Source: Actinomadura sp. KC216
GTDB lineage: Bacteria; Actinomycetota; Actinomycetes; Streptosporangiales; Streptosporangiaceae
Direction of reading: 5' to 3'
Assembly: GCF_004348535.1 (NCBI RefSeq)
Contig: NZ_SMJX01000006.1
Span: 1 to 64,000, forward strand
DNA length: 64,000 nt
The notes under the pieces were generated by a model, which ran no database searches, was not told where the DNA came from, and saw only the letters and a program-made list of their open reading frames with translations. The position numbers and the translations under genes were made by a program. This document shows positions 53,019 to 62,242 of the stretch, one piece after another. The first letter of the stretch is position 1, and the number at the start of each line of letters is the position of its first letter.

Positions 53019-54226
53019 GACAGGCGCTCGATGATCGTCGCGTTGGCCATGCCGCCGCCCTCGCACATGGTCTGCAGCCCGTACCGGCCGCCGGTGCGCT
53101 CCAGCTCGTGCAGCAGCGTCGTCATCAGCTTGGCGCCGGACGCGCCGAGCGGATGGCCGAGCGAGATGCCGCCGCCGTTGACGTTCAGCCGGTCCATGTC
53201 CGCGCCGAGTTCGCGCTGCCACGCGAGGACGACCGGCGCGAACGCCTCGTTGACCTCGAACAGGTCGATGTCGGCGACGGTCAGGCCGGTCCTGGCGAGG
53301 ACGTCGCGGGTGGCGGGGATGGGCGCGGTGAGCATGTCGACGGGGTCGTCGCCCACCACCGCCATGCCCCGGATCGCCGCGCGGGGCGTCAGGCCGAGGC
53401 GGTCGGCGGCGGTGTCGCTCATGACGAGGACGGCGGCGGCGCCGTCCACGATCTGCGAGGAGTTCCCGGCGGTCACCCGCCCGTCGGGGACGAACGCGGG
53501 CTTGAGCCCGCTCAGCGCCTCCGCCGAGGTGGCGCGGATGCACTCGTCCTCGGTGAGCGGCCCGCCGCCCGGCTCGGCGACCTCGCCCGTCTCCCGGTCG
53601 CGGACCTTCCGCGCCACCGGGACGATCTCGCGGCGGAAGCGCCCCTCGGCGGTGGCCGCCGCCGCCCGCTCCTGGCTGCGCAGGCCGTAGGCGTCGAGTT
53701 CCTCACGGGCCAGGTTCCAGCGGTCCACGATCAGCTCGGCGGAGATCCCCTGCGGGACGAGCCCCGGGGTCCCGTAGGAGACGCGGCCCGCGTACCGGGC
53801 CTGGACCTCGTCCCCGTACACGGCGCGGATGTCGCCGCCGGGGGCGTTGGAGAACATCGGCACGGTGCTCATGCACTCCACGCCGGCGGCGACGACCACG
53901 TCCATGAAGCCGGACGCCACGGCCTGCGCCGCGAAGTGGACCGCCTGCTGGGACGAGCCGCACTGGCGGTCCACGGTCGTCCCCGGGACCCCGGCGGGCC
54001 ATCCGGCCGCCAGCACGGCGTTCCGCGCGATGTTCGTGCTCTGCGGCCCCACCTGGGTCACGCAGCCCATGATCACGTCGTTGACGGCGGCGGGGTCGAT
54101 CCCGGCGCGCCCGGCGAGGGCCTTCAGCGTCTCGGCGGCCAGCTCGGCGGGATGCCACCCTGACAGCGACCCGCCCCTCTTGCCCGCGGGGGTACGGACG
54201 GCCTCCACGATGAAGGGAGTCGGCAC
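53015..54226 (-). CDS. Thiolase (acetyl-CoA acyltransferase)
   Basis: The 403-residue product has the nucleophile Cys in VDRQCGSSQQAVHFAA. It also has FEVNEAFAPVVLAW, NVNGGGISLGHPLGASGAK and the second Cys in LQTMCEGGGMANATI. This is a complete thiolase, cleaving a 3-ketoacyl-CoA. GTG 54226 is chosen because AGGAC lies 8 bases upstream and it precedes the usual PFIVEAVRTPAGK start. It overlaps the SDR gene by ATGA. Confidence 0.92.
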   Translation of the reverse strand: MPTPFIVEAVRTPAGKRGGSLSGWHPAELAAETLKALAGRAGIDPAAVNDVIMGCVTQVGPQSTNIARNAVLAAGWPAGVPGTTVDRQCGSSQQAVHFAAQAVASGFMDVVVAAGVECMSTVPMFSNAPGGDIRAVYGDEVQARYAGRVSYGTPGLVPQGISAELIVDRWNLAREELDAYGLRSQERAAAATAEGRFRREIVPVARKVRDRETGEVAEPGGGPLTEDECIRATSAEALSGLKPAFVPDGRVTAGNSSQIVDGAAAVLVMSDTAADRLGLTPRAAIRGMAVVGDDPVDMLTAPIPATRDVLARTGLTVADIDLFEVNEAFAPVVLAWQRELGADMDRLNVNGGGISLGHPLGASGAKLMTTLLHELERTGGRYGLQTMCEGGGMANATIIERLS

Positions 54227-54260
54227 GGCATGTCCTTTCGGAGTCGTCTTGGAACGGGGG

Positions 54261-55385
54261 TCAGCCGGCGGGGGCCCGGGTGAGGAGGGACAGGCATCCG
54301 GCGGTGACGGCCTCGTCGCGCAGCCGGGACGGGTGGCCGTCGAGCGCCGACGACGCCCGCGCCCGCCTGAAGTACAGGTGGGCGTCGTGCTCCCAGGTGA
54401 ACCCGATGCCGCCGTGCACCTGGACGAGCGCGTCGGCGGCCTCGTCGAACGCCTCGGACGCCTCGGCCTTGGCCAGCAGGACGAGCTGATGCGCCGCCTC
54501 GCCCTCGCCGGAGTCGATCGCTTTGGCGGCGGCGAGCACCAGCGCGCGTGCCCCGGCGACCGCGACCGCGACCCGCGCGCAGCGGTGCTGGATCGCCTGG
54601 TAGCCGCCGATGACCTGGCCGAACTGCGTCCGGATCTTCGCGTAGTCCACCATGTGGGCCAGGCAGCCCTGCGCGCCGCCGACCTGCTCGGCCGCCAGCA
54701 GCAGCCGCGCGGCGTCCCGTGCCCTGGCGTGCGCGGCGGTGTCACCGGGCGCCGCCACCGTCGCCGGCACGGCTCGTAGTTCGAGGTCGGCCAGCGCGGC
54801 GGTCAGGTCGGTGGCCGGGACCCGGCGCCGGGCGACGTCGCCGTCCTCGCCGTCCAGGCGGGCCAGCACGGGGACGGCCCCCTGCGGTGAGTCGGCCAGG
54901 GTGAGCAGCACGTCCGCCGACATGCCGTGGGTGACGGCGCGCACCGTTCCGGAGACGCGCCCATCGGCGGAGAGCACCACCTCCGGACGCCGGCCGGCGA
55001 ACGACTGCGGCATCCCGACGATCGCGGTGCCGTCCAGGAGGGCCTCGGCGCCGTCCGGCAGGCTCGCGCCTGGGAGGCCGAGCGTCCAGGCGGCGAGGAC
55101 GGACGCCCGCACCGGCCCCGGGTAGAGGCACCCGCCCGCCTCTTCGAGCGCCGCGGTCAGATGGGCGAGCCCGAGCCCGAGACCGCCCGCCTCCTCCGGC
55201 CCGGCCATCGCGACCAGGCCGACCTCGCCGGCGAGCGCCCGCCAGCGGTCGCGGTCGAACCCGTCCTCGCCGAAGGCTGCGGCGTCGTCGCGCAGCGCCC
55301 TCGCCTCGTCCAGCGCGGAGGAGCCGGCGAAGTACGCGCGCAGCGCGGACCGCACCTCCTCCGGGCTCAGCAGTTCCTCGCTCAC
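54261..55385 (-). CDS. Acyl-CoA dehydrogenase family protein (2)
   Basis: The 374-residue protein, from GTG 55385, is of the FadE-like type with a shortened middle region (PQSFAGRRPEVVLSADGRVSGTV). Late motifs are YAKIRTQFGQVIGGYQAIQHR and QVHGGIGFTWEHDAHLYFRRA. In steroid and other complex acyl-CoA pathways, pairs of unlike dehydrogenase subunits form heterotetramers. This could be one half of such a pair; that is inference. Its start overlaps the hydrolase stop as GTGA. Confidence 0.88.
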   Translation of the reverse strand: MSEELLSPEEVRSALRAYFAGSSALDEARALRDDAAAFGEDGFDRDRWRALAGEVGLVAMAGPEEAGGLGLGLAHLTAALEEAGGCLYPGPVRASVLAAWTLGLPGASLPDGAEALLDGTAIVGMPQSFAGRRPEVVLSADGRVSGTVRAVTHGMSADVLLTLADSPQGAVPVLARLDGEDGDVARRRVPATDLTAALADLELRAVPATVAAPGDTAAHARARDAARLLLAAEQVGGAQGCLAHMVDYAKIRTQFGQVIGGYQAIQHRCARVAVAVAGARALVLAAAKAIDSGEGEAAHQLVLLAKAEASEAFDEAADALVQVHGGIGFTWEHDAHLYFRRARASSALDGHPSRLRDEAVTAGCLSLLTRAPAG

Positions 55386-56575
55386 TTCGCGCCCGCCCAG
55401 CCCCGCTCGGCCAGCCACTCGGTGATCGTGTTCACGGCCTCCGCCAGGTGCGGACGCTGGCTCGGGCCCGAGTAGTAGTGGTTGGCTCCTTGGACGGTGT
55501 GCAGCGTCCTGTCCTTGTGCCCGACCGCCTCGTAGAGCCGCTGCGTGTGGCTCGGGGTGCAGGCGTCGTCGGCGGAGTTGCCGATGACGAGCGTCGGGAC
55601 CTCCAGGTCGGCGGCGCAGCGCAGCCCGTCGCCGTTGGCGTCGTCGTAGCTCCACTGCGACAGCCAGCTCCGCAGCGTGGAGAACCGCGCCAGGCCCACC
55701 GGCCCCATGTTCACGACCTTGGGATCGCCCAGATAGCACCGGCCGGGACGCCGGTCGTTGGGGTCGACGGCCGGGTCCAGCCAGCGCGGGTCGGCCATCG
55801 TGCCGTGGGTGACGAACCCCCGCTCCTCCAGGGGCCGCCCGCTGCCGCGCAGGTCCTCCAGGGTCTCCTTGACCCATGCCGTGATCCGCCGGTTGCGGGC
55901 GATCTGCGCCTGCCGGTACCGGGCCAGGAACTCCTCGGTGTACGGCGGCCGGTTCGGGTTCTCGGGGTCGTAGAGGTCGAGCTCGGGGTCGCGGTTCTCG
56001 GGGTCGCGCTCGTCCAGGATGGAGGCGTCCATCCATTCGGTCAGCGTGCCGTGCCTGCTGACGTGCGCGGCGAGGAGCATCAGGCCGTCCGCGGGCTGCA
56101 GCCCGAGCTTCGTCAGGTCGGGGGCCTCACCGGCGGGGGTGGCGGTGACGGTCGGCGACTGCGCCTGCTGCTGGTAGTACAGCGACAGCGAGCCGCCGCC
56201 GCTCCAGCCGCCGAGGATCACGTTGCGGTAGCCGAGCCGCTCGCGGGCGTCCCGGACGCAGGCCCCGAGGTCCTGGACGACCTTCTCCATGATCAGCGCG
56301 CTGTCCACGCCGCGGTACCGGCTGTTGCAGTAAATGACGTGGTGCCCGGCCCGGGGCAGCGCGTTGGACATCGGCAGGTAGGCGCCCCCGCCGATCGGGT
56401 GCATGAAGACGATCACCGTGTCGGACGGGACGCCGCGCGGCCTGAGCAGGTAGCTCTCCAGCACGACGTCCTCGACCACGCCGCCGTAGGTGTCGCGGTA
56501 CGCGGAGTCGTCCTTGAAGATCACCAGATACGGGACGCGGTCGTACTCGTGGCGGTCGGCGGCGACGGCGGTCAT
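55382..56575 (-). CDS. Alpha/beta hydrolase, large
   Basis: The 397-residue product has an oxyanion-hole-like MHPIGGGAYLPM, the nucleophile elbow GGWSGGGSLSLYY and the late NSADDACTPSH and GANHYYSGPS segments for acid and His. A long insert (about 165-285) forms a cap. It resembles uncharacterised actinobacterial hydrolases beside CoA-catabolic genes. It overlaps the dioxygenase-like gene by ATGA. Its substrate may be an ester or a ring-opened product. Confidence 0.8.
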   Translation of the reverse strand: MTAVAADRHEYDRVPYLVIFKDDSAYRDTYGGVVEDVVLESYLLRPRGVPSDTVIVFMHPIGGGAYLPMSNALPRAGHHVIYCNSRYRGVDSALIMEKVVQDLGACVRDARERLGYRNVILGGWSGGGSLSLYYQQQAQSPTVTATPAGEAPDLTKLGLQPADGLMLLAAHVSRHGTLTEWMDASILDERDPENRDPELDLYDPENPNRPPYTEEFLARYRQAQIARNRRITAWVKETLEDLRGSGRPLEERGFVTHGTMADPRWLDPAVDPNDRRPGRCYLGDPKVVNMGPVGLARFSTLRSWLSQWSYDDANGDGLRCAADLEVPTLVIGNSADDACTPSHTQRLYEAVGHKDRTLHTVQGANHYYSGPSQRPHLAEAVNTITEWLAERGWAGAK

Positions 56576-57666
56576 GCGCCCTCCCCGAGGGCCGCGTCCA
56601 GCAGGGCCCGGCTCGGGGTGAGCCTGCGGCGGGTGTCGATCGCGATGACCTTCCACTCCACGCGCTGGTCGACGTCGAACCTGCGCCGCGACCGCTCCCT
56701 CGCCCGCTCCGGAATCCCGTGGTGAATGCCCTGCGGGACGACGGAGAGCAGCCCCTCCGGCATGTCCACGCCGAACACGCTCCCGCCGTGGTAGAACGCG
56801 ACCTCGTCGTAGTCGACGTTGCGGTGGTACCAGGGGATGCGCTCCACGCCCGGGACCATCTCGGCCGGACGCGGCAGGAAGTTCATCACGTACACGCCGG
56901 TGGCCTGCATGAACAGGTGCACCGTGGGCGGCAGGTGGACGCTCTCCGACGTGATCACGTCGTAGTCGTCGATGTTGAACGTGAAGGCGACGTTGTCGCC
57001 CCGCCAGCCCTCCGCGTCCAGCGGATGGTGGGGGGTGAACAGCGACGTCCGGCCGCCGAGGTGGCGGAGGCGGATCTCGTGCTCGTCCCGCCGCGGCTCC
57101 TCGAACACCTCGGGCTCCGGGATCGTGATCAGCGCGGGGTCGTAGGGGAAGTACCGGCCGATCGCGCCCGCCTCGGGCACCCGGAACTCCTCCCGCGCCT
57201 CGACGATGAGCAGGTGCGACTCACCGTCCGGGACCTGCCGGTAGGTCGTCGCCTTCGGCAGGTAGACGTAGTCGCCCGGACGGTAGGCCAACCGCCCGAA
57301 CTCGGTCTCGAAGTGCCCGGTGCCGCGATGCACGAAGTACAGCTCGTCGCCGTCGACGTTCCGCTCGTAGAACGGCGCCGCCTGCCCGCGGCGGCTGAGC
57401 AGGATGCGGCAGTCGTCGTTGCTCAGCAGCGGCAGCGGCTCGCCCGCCGCATCGTGCAGGTCGCTCGGTTCGAGCGTCCCGGTCTGGACGTCCAGGGGAC
57501 GCAGATCGCCCTCGACCCGGTACTTGGACGGGTCGTTGCGGCGGTAGAAGAAGGTGGTCCGGCCGGTGAACCCGGACCTGCCCATCTCGTCTTCCTTCAG
57601 CCCGTCCAGGTCGCGGTGGACCTGCCGTGGCGTGGTTCCCTTGCGCAGCTGGATGAAGGATTCCAT
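56572..57666 (-). CDS. Homogentisate 1,2-dioxygenase-like cupin protein
   Basis: The 364-residue product resembles homogentisate dioxygenase in layout. It has an N-terminal beta-rich region with FVHRGTGHFETEFGRLAYRPGDYVYLPKATTY. The later segments are FLPRPAEMVPGVERIPWYHRNVDYDEVAFYHGG and VPQGIHHGIPE, where iron-binding His and Glu occur in that family. Its neighbours are CoA-pathway genes rather than tyrosine-catabolic ones, so the substrate may be another dihydroxy-aromatic. The start is ATG 57666. Confidence 0.82.
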   Translation of the reverse strand: MESFIQLRKGTTPRQVHRDLDGLKEDEMGRSGFTGRTTFFYRRNDPSKYRVEGDLRPLDVQTGTLEPSDLHDAAGEPLPLLSNDDCRILLSRRGQAAPFYERNVDGDELYFVHRGTGHFETEFGRLAYRPGDYVYLPKATTYRQVPDGESHLLIVEAREEFRVPEAGAIGRYFPYDPALITIPEPEVFEEPRRDEHEIRLRHLGGRTSLFTPHHPLDAEGWRGDNVAFTFNIDDYDVITSESVHLPPTVHLFMQATGVYVMNFLPRPAEMVPGVERIPWYHRNVDYDEVAFYHGGSVFGVDMPEGLLSVVPQGIHHGIPERARERSRRRFDVDQRVEWKVIAIDTRRRLTPSRALLDAALGEGA

Positions 57667-57683
57667 CGTGTGCCGTCCTAACG

Positions 57684-58907
57684 TCAGCCCGGCTTCGGCG
57701 GCCGGGGCAGGCCGAGCCCGCGCTGGGCGATGATGTTGAGCTGGATCTCGTCGGTGCCGCCGGCGATGTGCATGGCCGGGGCGCCGAGGACGAACTCCGA
57801 CCAGGCGTAGGCGTCCGGCTCGCCGCCGTCGGTGAAGGCGCGCTCGCCGAGGACCTCGCCCGCCAGCGCGGCGATCTCGTCCACGGCCCGGGTCATGAGC
57901 ATCTTCAGGACGGACCCGGACACCGACGCCGTCCGGTGCCCCCAGGAGCCGTCCGGCAGCGCGGCGGCGGCGCGCATCGCGGTGACCGCGGCGACGGTCC
58001 GGGCGATCCGCCGCCGGTGGACGGGATCGTCCGCCGCGCCGAGCCGCTCGACCAGCGCCACCACCCGCTCCAGCACGTAGGGGCTGACCGGGCCGTCGCC
58101 GCCGATCATGGTCTCGCGCTCGCTGCCGAGGCTGGTCCCGGCGACCCGCCAGCCCTCGCCGACCCCGCCGACGCGGTGGGAGTCGGGGACGCGCACGCCG
58201 TCCAGGAACACCTCGTTGAACGCGGACCCGCCCGTCATCTGCCGGATCGGGCGGACGGTCACGCCGGGGGCGTGCATGTCCACCAGGAACACCGTCAGGC
58301 CGCCGTGCTTGCCGGCCGAGGGGTCGGTGCGGACGAGCGCCTCGCCCACGTCCGCGAGGTGGCCCATCGACGTCCACACCTTCTGGCCGGTGAGGACCCA
58401 GTCGTCGCCGTCCCGGACGGCCCGGGTCGAAACGCCCGCGAGGTCGGAGCCGGCGCCCGGCTCGGAGAACAGCTGGCAGCCGATGATGTCGGCGCGGTAC
58501 AGCGCGGTCAGCATCCGCCGCCGCAGCTCCGCCGTGCCGTGCGCGTCGATCGCGGGCGCGACGATGTGCAGCCCGACGAACAGCATCTCCCGCGACGGGA
58601 AGCCCATGTCGGCGAGGAGGCGCTCGACGATCCGGTCGTGCTCGCGGGTCAGCCCGCGCCCGCCGCAGTCGGCCGGGCCGCTCGGCCAGGCCAGCCCGGC
58701 GTCGAACAGCCGCGCCTGGAGCTCCCTGGCCTGCTTGACCTGGAGTTCGTGGCCTTCGCCCAGCTCCTCCACGGCGGCGATCCGGTCGGACGCGCGGCGC
58801 CCCCCGGCACGCTCGGCGGTCGCGAACTCGCCGGCGATCGACCGCAGGAAGCGCTCGGCCTCCTCGCGGAAGGCGTCCAGGCTGAGGGGGTCGTTGTCGC
58901 TCGGCAC
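57684..58907 (-). CDS. Acyl-CoA dehydrogenase (3)
   Basis: The 407-residue product has GCQLFSEPGAGSDLAGV, WVLTGQKVWTSMGHLADVG, FNEVFLDGVRVP and a C-terminal HIAGGTDEIQLNIIAQRGLGLPR. It is the long FadE type with a CoA-binding helical N-terminus. The start is GTG 58907, four bases after the HpaB-like stop, with GGAGGAC overlapping that stop. It belongs to the same leftward operon. Confidence 0.92.
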   Translation of the reverse strand: MPSDNDPLSLDAFREEAERFLRSIAGEFATAERAGGRRASDRIAAVEELGEGHELQVKQARELQARLFDAGLAWPSGPADCGGRGLTREHDRIVERLLADMGFPSREMLFVGLHIVAPAIDAHGTAELRRRMLTALYRADIIGCQLFSEPGAGSDLAGVSTRAVRDGDDWVLTGQKVWTSMGHLADVGEALVRTDPSAGKHGGLTVFLVDMHAPGVTVRPIRQMTGGSAFNEVFLDGVRVPDSHRVGGVGEGWRVAGTSLGSERETMIGGDGPVSPYVLERVVALVERLGAADDPVHRRRIARTVAAVTAMRAAAALPDGSWGHRTASVSGSVLKMLMTRAVDEIAALAGEVLGERAFTDGGEPDAYAWSEFVLGAPAMHIAGGTDEIQLNIIAQRGLGLPRPPKPG

Positions 58908-58911
58908 GGTG

Positions 58912-60294
58912 TCAGTCCTCCGCGAGCCCGGCCAGCTTGAGCGCCAGGGCCTTCGCGTCGTCCATCGGGTAGTGCTTGCGGGCCACGAGCCGCTGCGCGT
59001 AGAGGCCGCCTCCGGACTGCAGCATGGTGACCAGCTGCCAGCCGCCGTAGGCGTCGGCGGTGAAGTCGCGGATCGCGTGGAACAGCCGGGTGCGGTACTC
59101 GCCGTCGATGCCGTCCTTGGTCCGCATGTACTTGCGGATGAACGGGCCGACCTCCGCGTGCTCCAGGTCGCTGACGGACGGCGCGGTGACGATGGCCCCG
59201 CCGCCGATGTCGTGCAGATGGCGGATCATCGTGCTGAACTCGGCGGCGCCGTAGTGCTTGGCGGCGTTGGTGTACAGCTCGCTGGGGAAGTACCAGCCCT
59301 CCGGGCTGGCCTCGGCGTTGGCGATGGCCGCCTCCAGGGCGCCGCGCACCAGCGTGGCGTAGATGACCATCTCGGCGATCTTCTCGCGGATGTGCGGGAC
59401 GCGGTCGGTGCCGTTGGCCTCGGCGATGAGCTGCGCCAGCCCCACCAGGGTGTCGCCGTACTCGGCCAGGTGCGCGGTCCCGCCGAGCCGCTCCCACAGC
59501 CCGAGGGAGTGCGCGAACGTCGCGGAGTGCTCGATCTCCCCCGCCAGGAACACCCGCTCGTTGGGGACGAAGACGTCGTCGAGGATGACGAAGCCCTCCG
59601 GCATGTTGTGCCGGGAGCTGACCGGGAAGTCGGCCTGCCGCTCGCGCGGCGCGTAGCTGGTGTTGACGATCGTCACGCCCGGCGCGTTCACCGGGATCGC
59701 GCACGCGACCGCCCAGTCCTCCTCTCCCGGCTTCATGTTCTTGGTCGGCATCACCACCAGCTCGTGGCTGACCGCCGCCGACGAGATGTGCAGCTTGGCG
59801 CCGCGGACGACGATGCCGTCCGGGCGGCGCTCGACGATGCGGGTGTAGACGTCGGGGTCGTCCTGCGCGCTCGGCGGGCGCTTGCGGTCGCCCTTGGCGT
59901 CGGTGATCGCCTGCACGCAGCGCAGGTCCCTGTCCCGGCAGTGGGCGAAGTAGTCCTCGATCCGCCGCGCGTACTCCGCGTCGGCCGGGCGGATCCGGGC
60001 CGCCGCGGTGAGCAGCGCCAGCAGCCCCTGGGACGTGGTGACGGTGACCATGTCCCAGCCGAGCAGCAGTTCCAGGATGTCCTTCAGCTCGGCGGGGCTG
60101 CGCGGGATCTTGAAGTAGGGGCCGCTGGCGTCGTCTCCGGGACGGTGATGCCGGTCGTACCCGGCACCCACCAGCTTCAGCGCGGTGGCGAACTGAGGGT
60201 GGGTGGCCAGGTCCTTGATGTCCTCGCCCTCGGCGACGATGCGTCTGCCGTCGTCGAGTGAGGCGAGGTACTCCTCCCCGGTCATCATCGCCAT
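58912..60294 (-). CDS. HpaB-family flavin-dependent hydroxylase/dehydratase
   Basis: The 460-residue product belongs to the 4-hydroxyphenylacetate 3-hydroxylase / 4-hydroxybutyryl-CoA dehydratase superfamily. It has the TGEEYLASLDDGR start, TDAKGDRKRPP, GIVVRGAKLHISSAAVSHELVVMP and WERLGGTAHLAEYGD. The segment AAKHYGAAEF keeps a His but lacks the following Cys of the iron-sulfur dehydratases, so a flavin monooxygenase-type role is more likely. It is the first gene of the leftward operon and lies under the operator-like repeats at 60358-60379. Confidence 0.85.
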   Translation of the reverse strand: MAMMTGEEYLASLDDGRRIVAEGEDIKDLATHPQFATALKLVGAGYDRHHRPGDDASGPYFKIPRSPAELKDILELLLGWDMVTVTTSQGLLALLTAAARIRPADAEYARRIEDYFAHCRDRDLRCVQAITDAKGDRKRPPSAQDDPDVYTRIVERRPDGIVVRGAKLHISSAAVSHELVVMPTKNMKPGEEDWAVACAIPVNAPGVTIVNTSYAPRERQADFPVSSRHNMPEGFVILDDVFVPNERVFLAGEIEHSATFAHSLGLWERLGGTAHLAEYGDTLVGLAQLIAEANGTDRVPHIREKIAEMVIYATLVRGALEAAIANAEASPEGWYFPSELYTNAAKHYGAAEFSTMIRHLHDIGGGAIVTAPSVSDLEHAEVGPFIRKYMRTKDGIDGEYRTRLFHAIRDFTADAYGGWQLVTMLQSGGGLYAQRLVARKHYPMDDAKALALKLAGLAED

Positions 60295-60350
60295 GGGTGC
60301 GTCCCTTCGATCGGCCGTCCGGTCGTGCGGCGGGCAATGCCGCCTTGGCG

Positions 60351-60383
60351 GATAATACTGATGCTAAATTCAGTTTTAGTCAA
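60351..60383 (-). promoter_or_regulatory. Promoter with operator repeats upstream of the HpaB-like operon
   Basis: On the minus strand TTGACT (60383-60378) and CAGTAT (60360-60355) are 17 bp apart and could be -35 and -10. The spacer contains CTAAATTCAGTTTTAG (60364-60379), with a perfect CTAAA-N6-TTTAG inverted repeat. A second overlapping site of the same form (CTGAT-N6-TTCAG, 60358-60373) is shifted by 6 bp. Similar sites occur at 62178 and 62249. A repressor here would block RNA polymerase directly; the TetR at 60487 is the obvious candidate. Confidence 0.6.
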
Positions 60384-60486
60384 CGGGGTCGGGAGCGCAC
60401 TCCGGGCGGCGGGTGATCCTCTAAACTTCGGTTCACGTTCACCAGGTGCGCGGGAGCGGTCCGCCGTCATCAGAAGGGGTTGCAGG

Positions 60487-61110
60487 ATGCCTGCGAAGCC
60501 ACCCACGCCCAAGGGACGGCGGACGGAGGCGGCGTTCCTGGAGGCCGCGCGCAAGGTCTTCGCGGAGCAGGGCTACTTCAACGCGAAGATCTCCGACATC
60601 GCGCGGGAGGCGGGCAGGTCCCCCGGCTCGTTCTACAACTACTACGAGAACAAGGAAGAGCTGCTCGAAGCGCTGCTGGAGCAGTTCTCCGTCGAGGTCC
60701 TGGAGAGCTCGTTCCAGGCGCAGAGCGACGACCCGCTGGAGGGCATCCGCGGCGCCGTCCGGGCGTACTGGACCACCTACCGCAAGTACCTCGCCGAGAT
60801 GGTGGGCGTGTTCCAGATGTCCATGACGGACGAGACCTTCGCGCAGCGGTGGCGGGAGCAGCGCGCCATCGGCATCCGCGTGGTGCGGGCGGGGATCAGG
60901 AACGCGGAGCGGTCGGGGTACCGCGTAGGCGCCGCGCCCGGGCTCCTCGCCTCGGCGATCGTCTCGGTGCTGGAGTCGTTCTGCTGGGTCTGGATGGTCT
61001 CGGGCGGCGACACCGACGTGGACGCCCCCGACGACGAGGCCGCCATCGAGACGCTCAGCCAGCTCTGGTACCGCGCGGTCTACCACCAGGAGCCCGAGAC
61101 CAACGGCTGA
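60487..61110 (+). CDS. TetR-family regulator
   Basis: The 207-residue protein has an N-terminal TetR helix-turn-helix: AAFLEAARKVFAEQGYFNAKISDIAREAGRSPGSFYNYYENKEELLEALL. A helical ligand-binding domain follows. It is divergent from the HpaB-like operon and shares its control region. By position and by the repeated operator, it probably represses both that operon and the divergent lyase/CoA-transferase genes until an acyl-CoA or aromatic inducer binds. Confidence 0.92.
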   Translation: MPAKPPTPKGRRTEAAFLEAARKVFAEQGYFNAKISDIAREAGRSPGSFYNYYENKEELLEALLEQFSVEVLESSFQAQSDDPLEGIRGAVRAYWTTYRKYLAEMVGVFQMSMTDETFAQRWREQRAIGIRVVRAGIRNAERSGYRVGAAPGLLASAIVSVLESFCWVWMVSGGDTDVDAPDDEAAIETLSQLWYRAVYHQEPETNG

Positions 61111-61121
61111 GCCCCCGGCAT

Positions 61122-62093
61122 TCAGCCCGTGGCGACCGGGAGCCGGGGCCCGGCGCGCATGATCTGGCCCGGCAGCTCGCGTCCGGTGAGCTCCTCGGCG
61201 AGCCGCGCGGCGCCGACCAGCGCGGAAAGGTCGAGGCCGGTGGCGGTGCCCAGCTCGTGCGCCAGATGGACGAAGTCCTCGGTGCTGATGTTGCCGCGGG
61301 CCGACGGCGGCGCGAACGGGCAGCCGCCCATGCCCGCGACCGAGGCGTCGAACAGCGTGACGCCGAGCGTCAGCGCGGTCAGCGCGTTGGCCATGCCGAG
61401 CGCGCGGGTGTCGTGCAGGTGGAGCCCCACGGGACGGCCGTCGGCGGCGGACCGCGCGACGGGCACCAGGGAGGCGATCGACGCGGGCGTGGCCATGCCG
61501 GTCGTGTCGGCGAGGAAGACCTCGTCGGCGCCCTCCCGGACCGCGAGGCTCACCAGCGAGAGCACGGTCTCGGCGGGGACGTCGCCGGCGTAGGGGCAGC
61601 CGAACGCGGTGGCGACGACGACGCTCAGCGGCGTCCCGGCCGCTGCGGCGAGCCCCGCGACGCGATGCAGCTCGCGCGCCGACTCCTCGGTGGTCATCCG
61701 CACGTTGCGCTCGTTGAACGTGCTGCTCGCCGCGACGACGAACACCAGGCGGTCGACGGCGCCGGTGCCGATCGCCCGCTCACCGCCGCGGCCGTTGGGC
61801 ACGAGCGCCTCGACCGACACCCCGGGCAGGTCGCGCACCGCGCGGACCACCTCCTCCGCGTCCGCCATCTGCGGGACGGCGCGCGGGCTGACGAACGACG
61901 CCGCCTCGATCCGGCGCAGGCCCGCCGCCGCGGCGGCGCGGATGAGCCGTACCTTGTCCTCTACGGTCAGCGTGACGTCGATGTTCTGCAGCCCGTCCCG
62001 GGGGCCGACCTCCCGGACCTCGATAGCGGCGGGCAGCCGCTCCGGCCAGTTCCAGGGCAGAGGGGAGGTGGAGTCGGCGGACCGGACGGGCAT
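61122..62093 (-). CDS. HMG-CoA-lyase-like enzyme
   Basis: The 323-residue TIM-barrel protein of the DRE-TIM type has EVREVGPRDGLQN, ASFVSPRAVPQMAD, HDTRALGMANALTAL and AGMGGCPFAPPSARGNISTEDFV. The last carries the conserved Cys and metal-binding Asn of HMG-CoA lyases. It splits 3-hydroxy-3-methylglutaryl-CoA or a related 3-hydroxyacyl-CoA. AGAAGGGA precedes ATG 62093. It is divergent from the CoA-transferase gene across two operator-like sites. Confidence 0.9.
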   Translation of the reverse strand: MPVRSADSTSPLPWNWPERLPAAIEVREVGPRDGLQNIDVTLTVEDKVRLIRAAAAAGLRRIEAASFVSPRAVPQMADAEEVVRAVRDLPGVSVEALVPNGRGGERAIGTGAVDRLVFVVAASSTFNERNVRMTTEESARELHRVAGLAAAAGTPLSVVVATAFGCPYAGDVPAETVLSLVSLAVREGADEVFLADTTGMATPASIASLVPVARSAADGRPVGLHLHDTRALGMANALTALTLGVTLFDASVAGMGGCPFAPPSARGNISTEDFVHLAHELGTATGLDLSALVGAARLAEELTGRELPGQIMRAGPRLPVATG

Positions 62094-62177
62094 GCGGATT
62101 CCCTTCTGGGGGGCGGCGGCGACGGCTCTGACAGGGCGGGCGCCGGGCGCCGTGGTTGCCTGGAGCCGACACCAAGA

Positions 62178-62193
62178 CTAATTTCAGATTCAG
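62178..62193 (+). promoter_or_regulatory. Operator-like site A
   Basis: CTAATTTCAGATTCAG matches 13 of 16 bases of the site at 60364 and 14 of 16 of the site at 62249. It lies between the divergent lyase and CoA-transferase genes, 85 bp from the lyase start. It probably binds the TetR at 60487. Confidence 0.5.
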
Positions 62194-62242
62194 AAAAATC
62201 AAGACCGCCGCCGTCCGTCCGGGGATTGCGCGGAGACCAAGA

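Noticed and set aside
58912-60294. 4-hydroxybutyryl-CoA dehydratase
   Set aside because: The Cys following the conserved His in the iron-sulfur site is missing, and the neighbours do not suggest that fermentation pathway.
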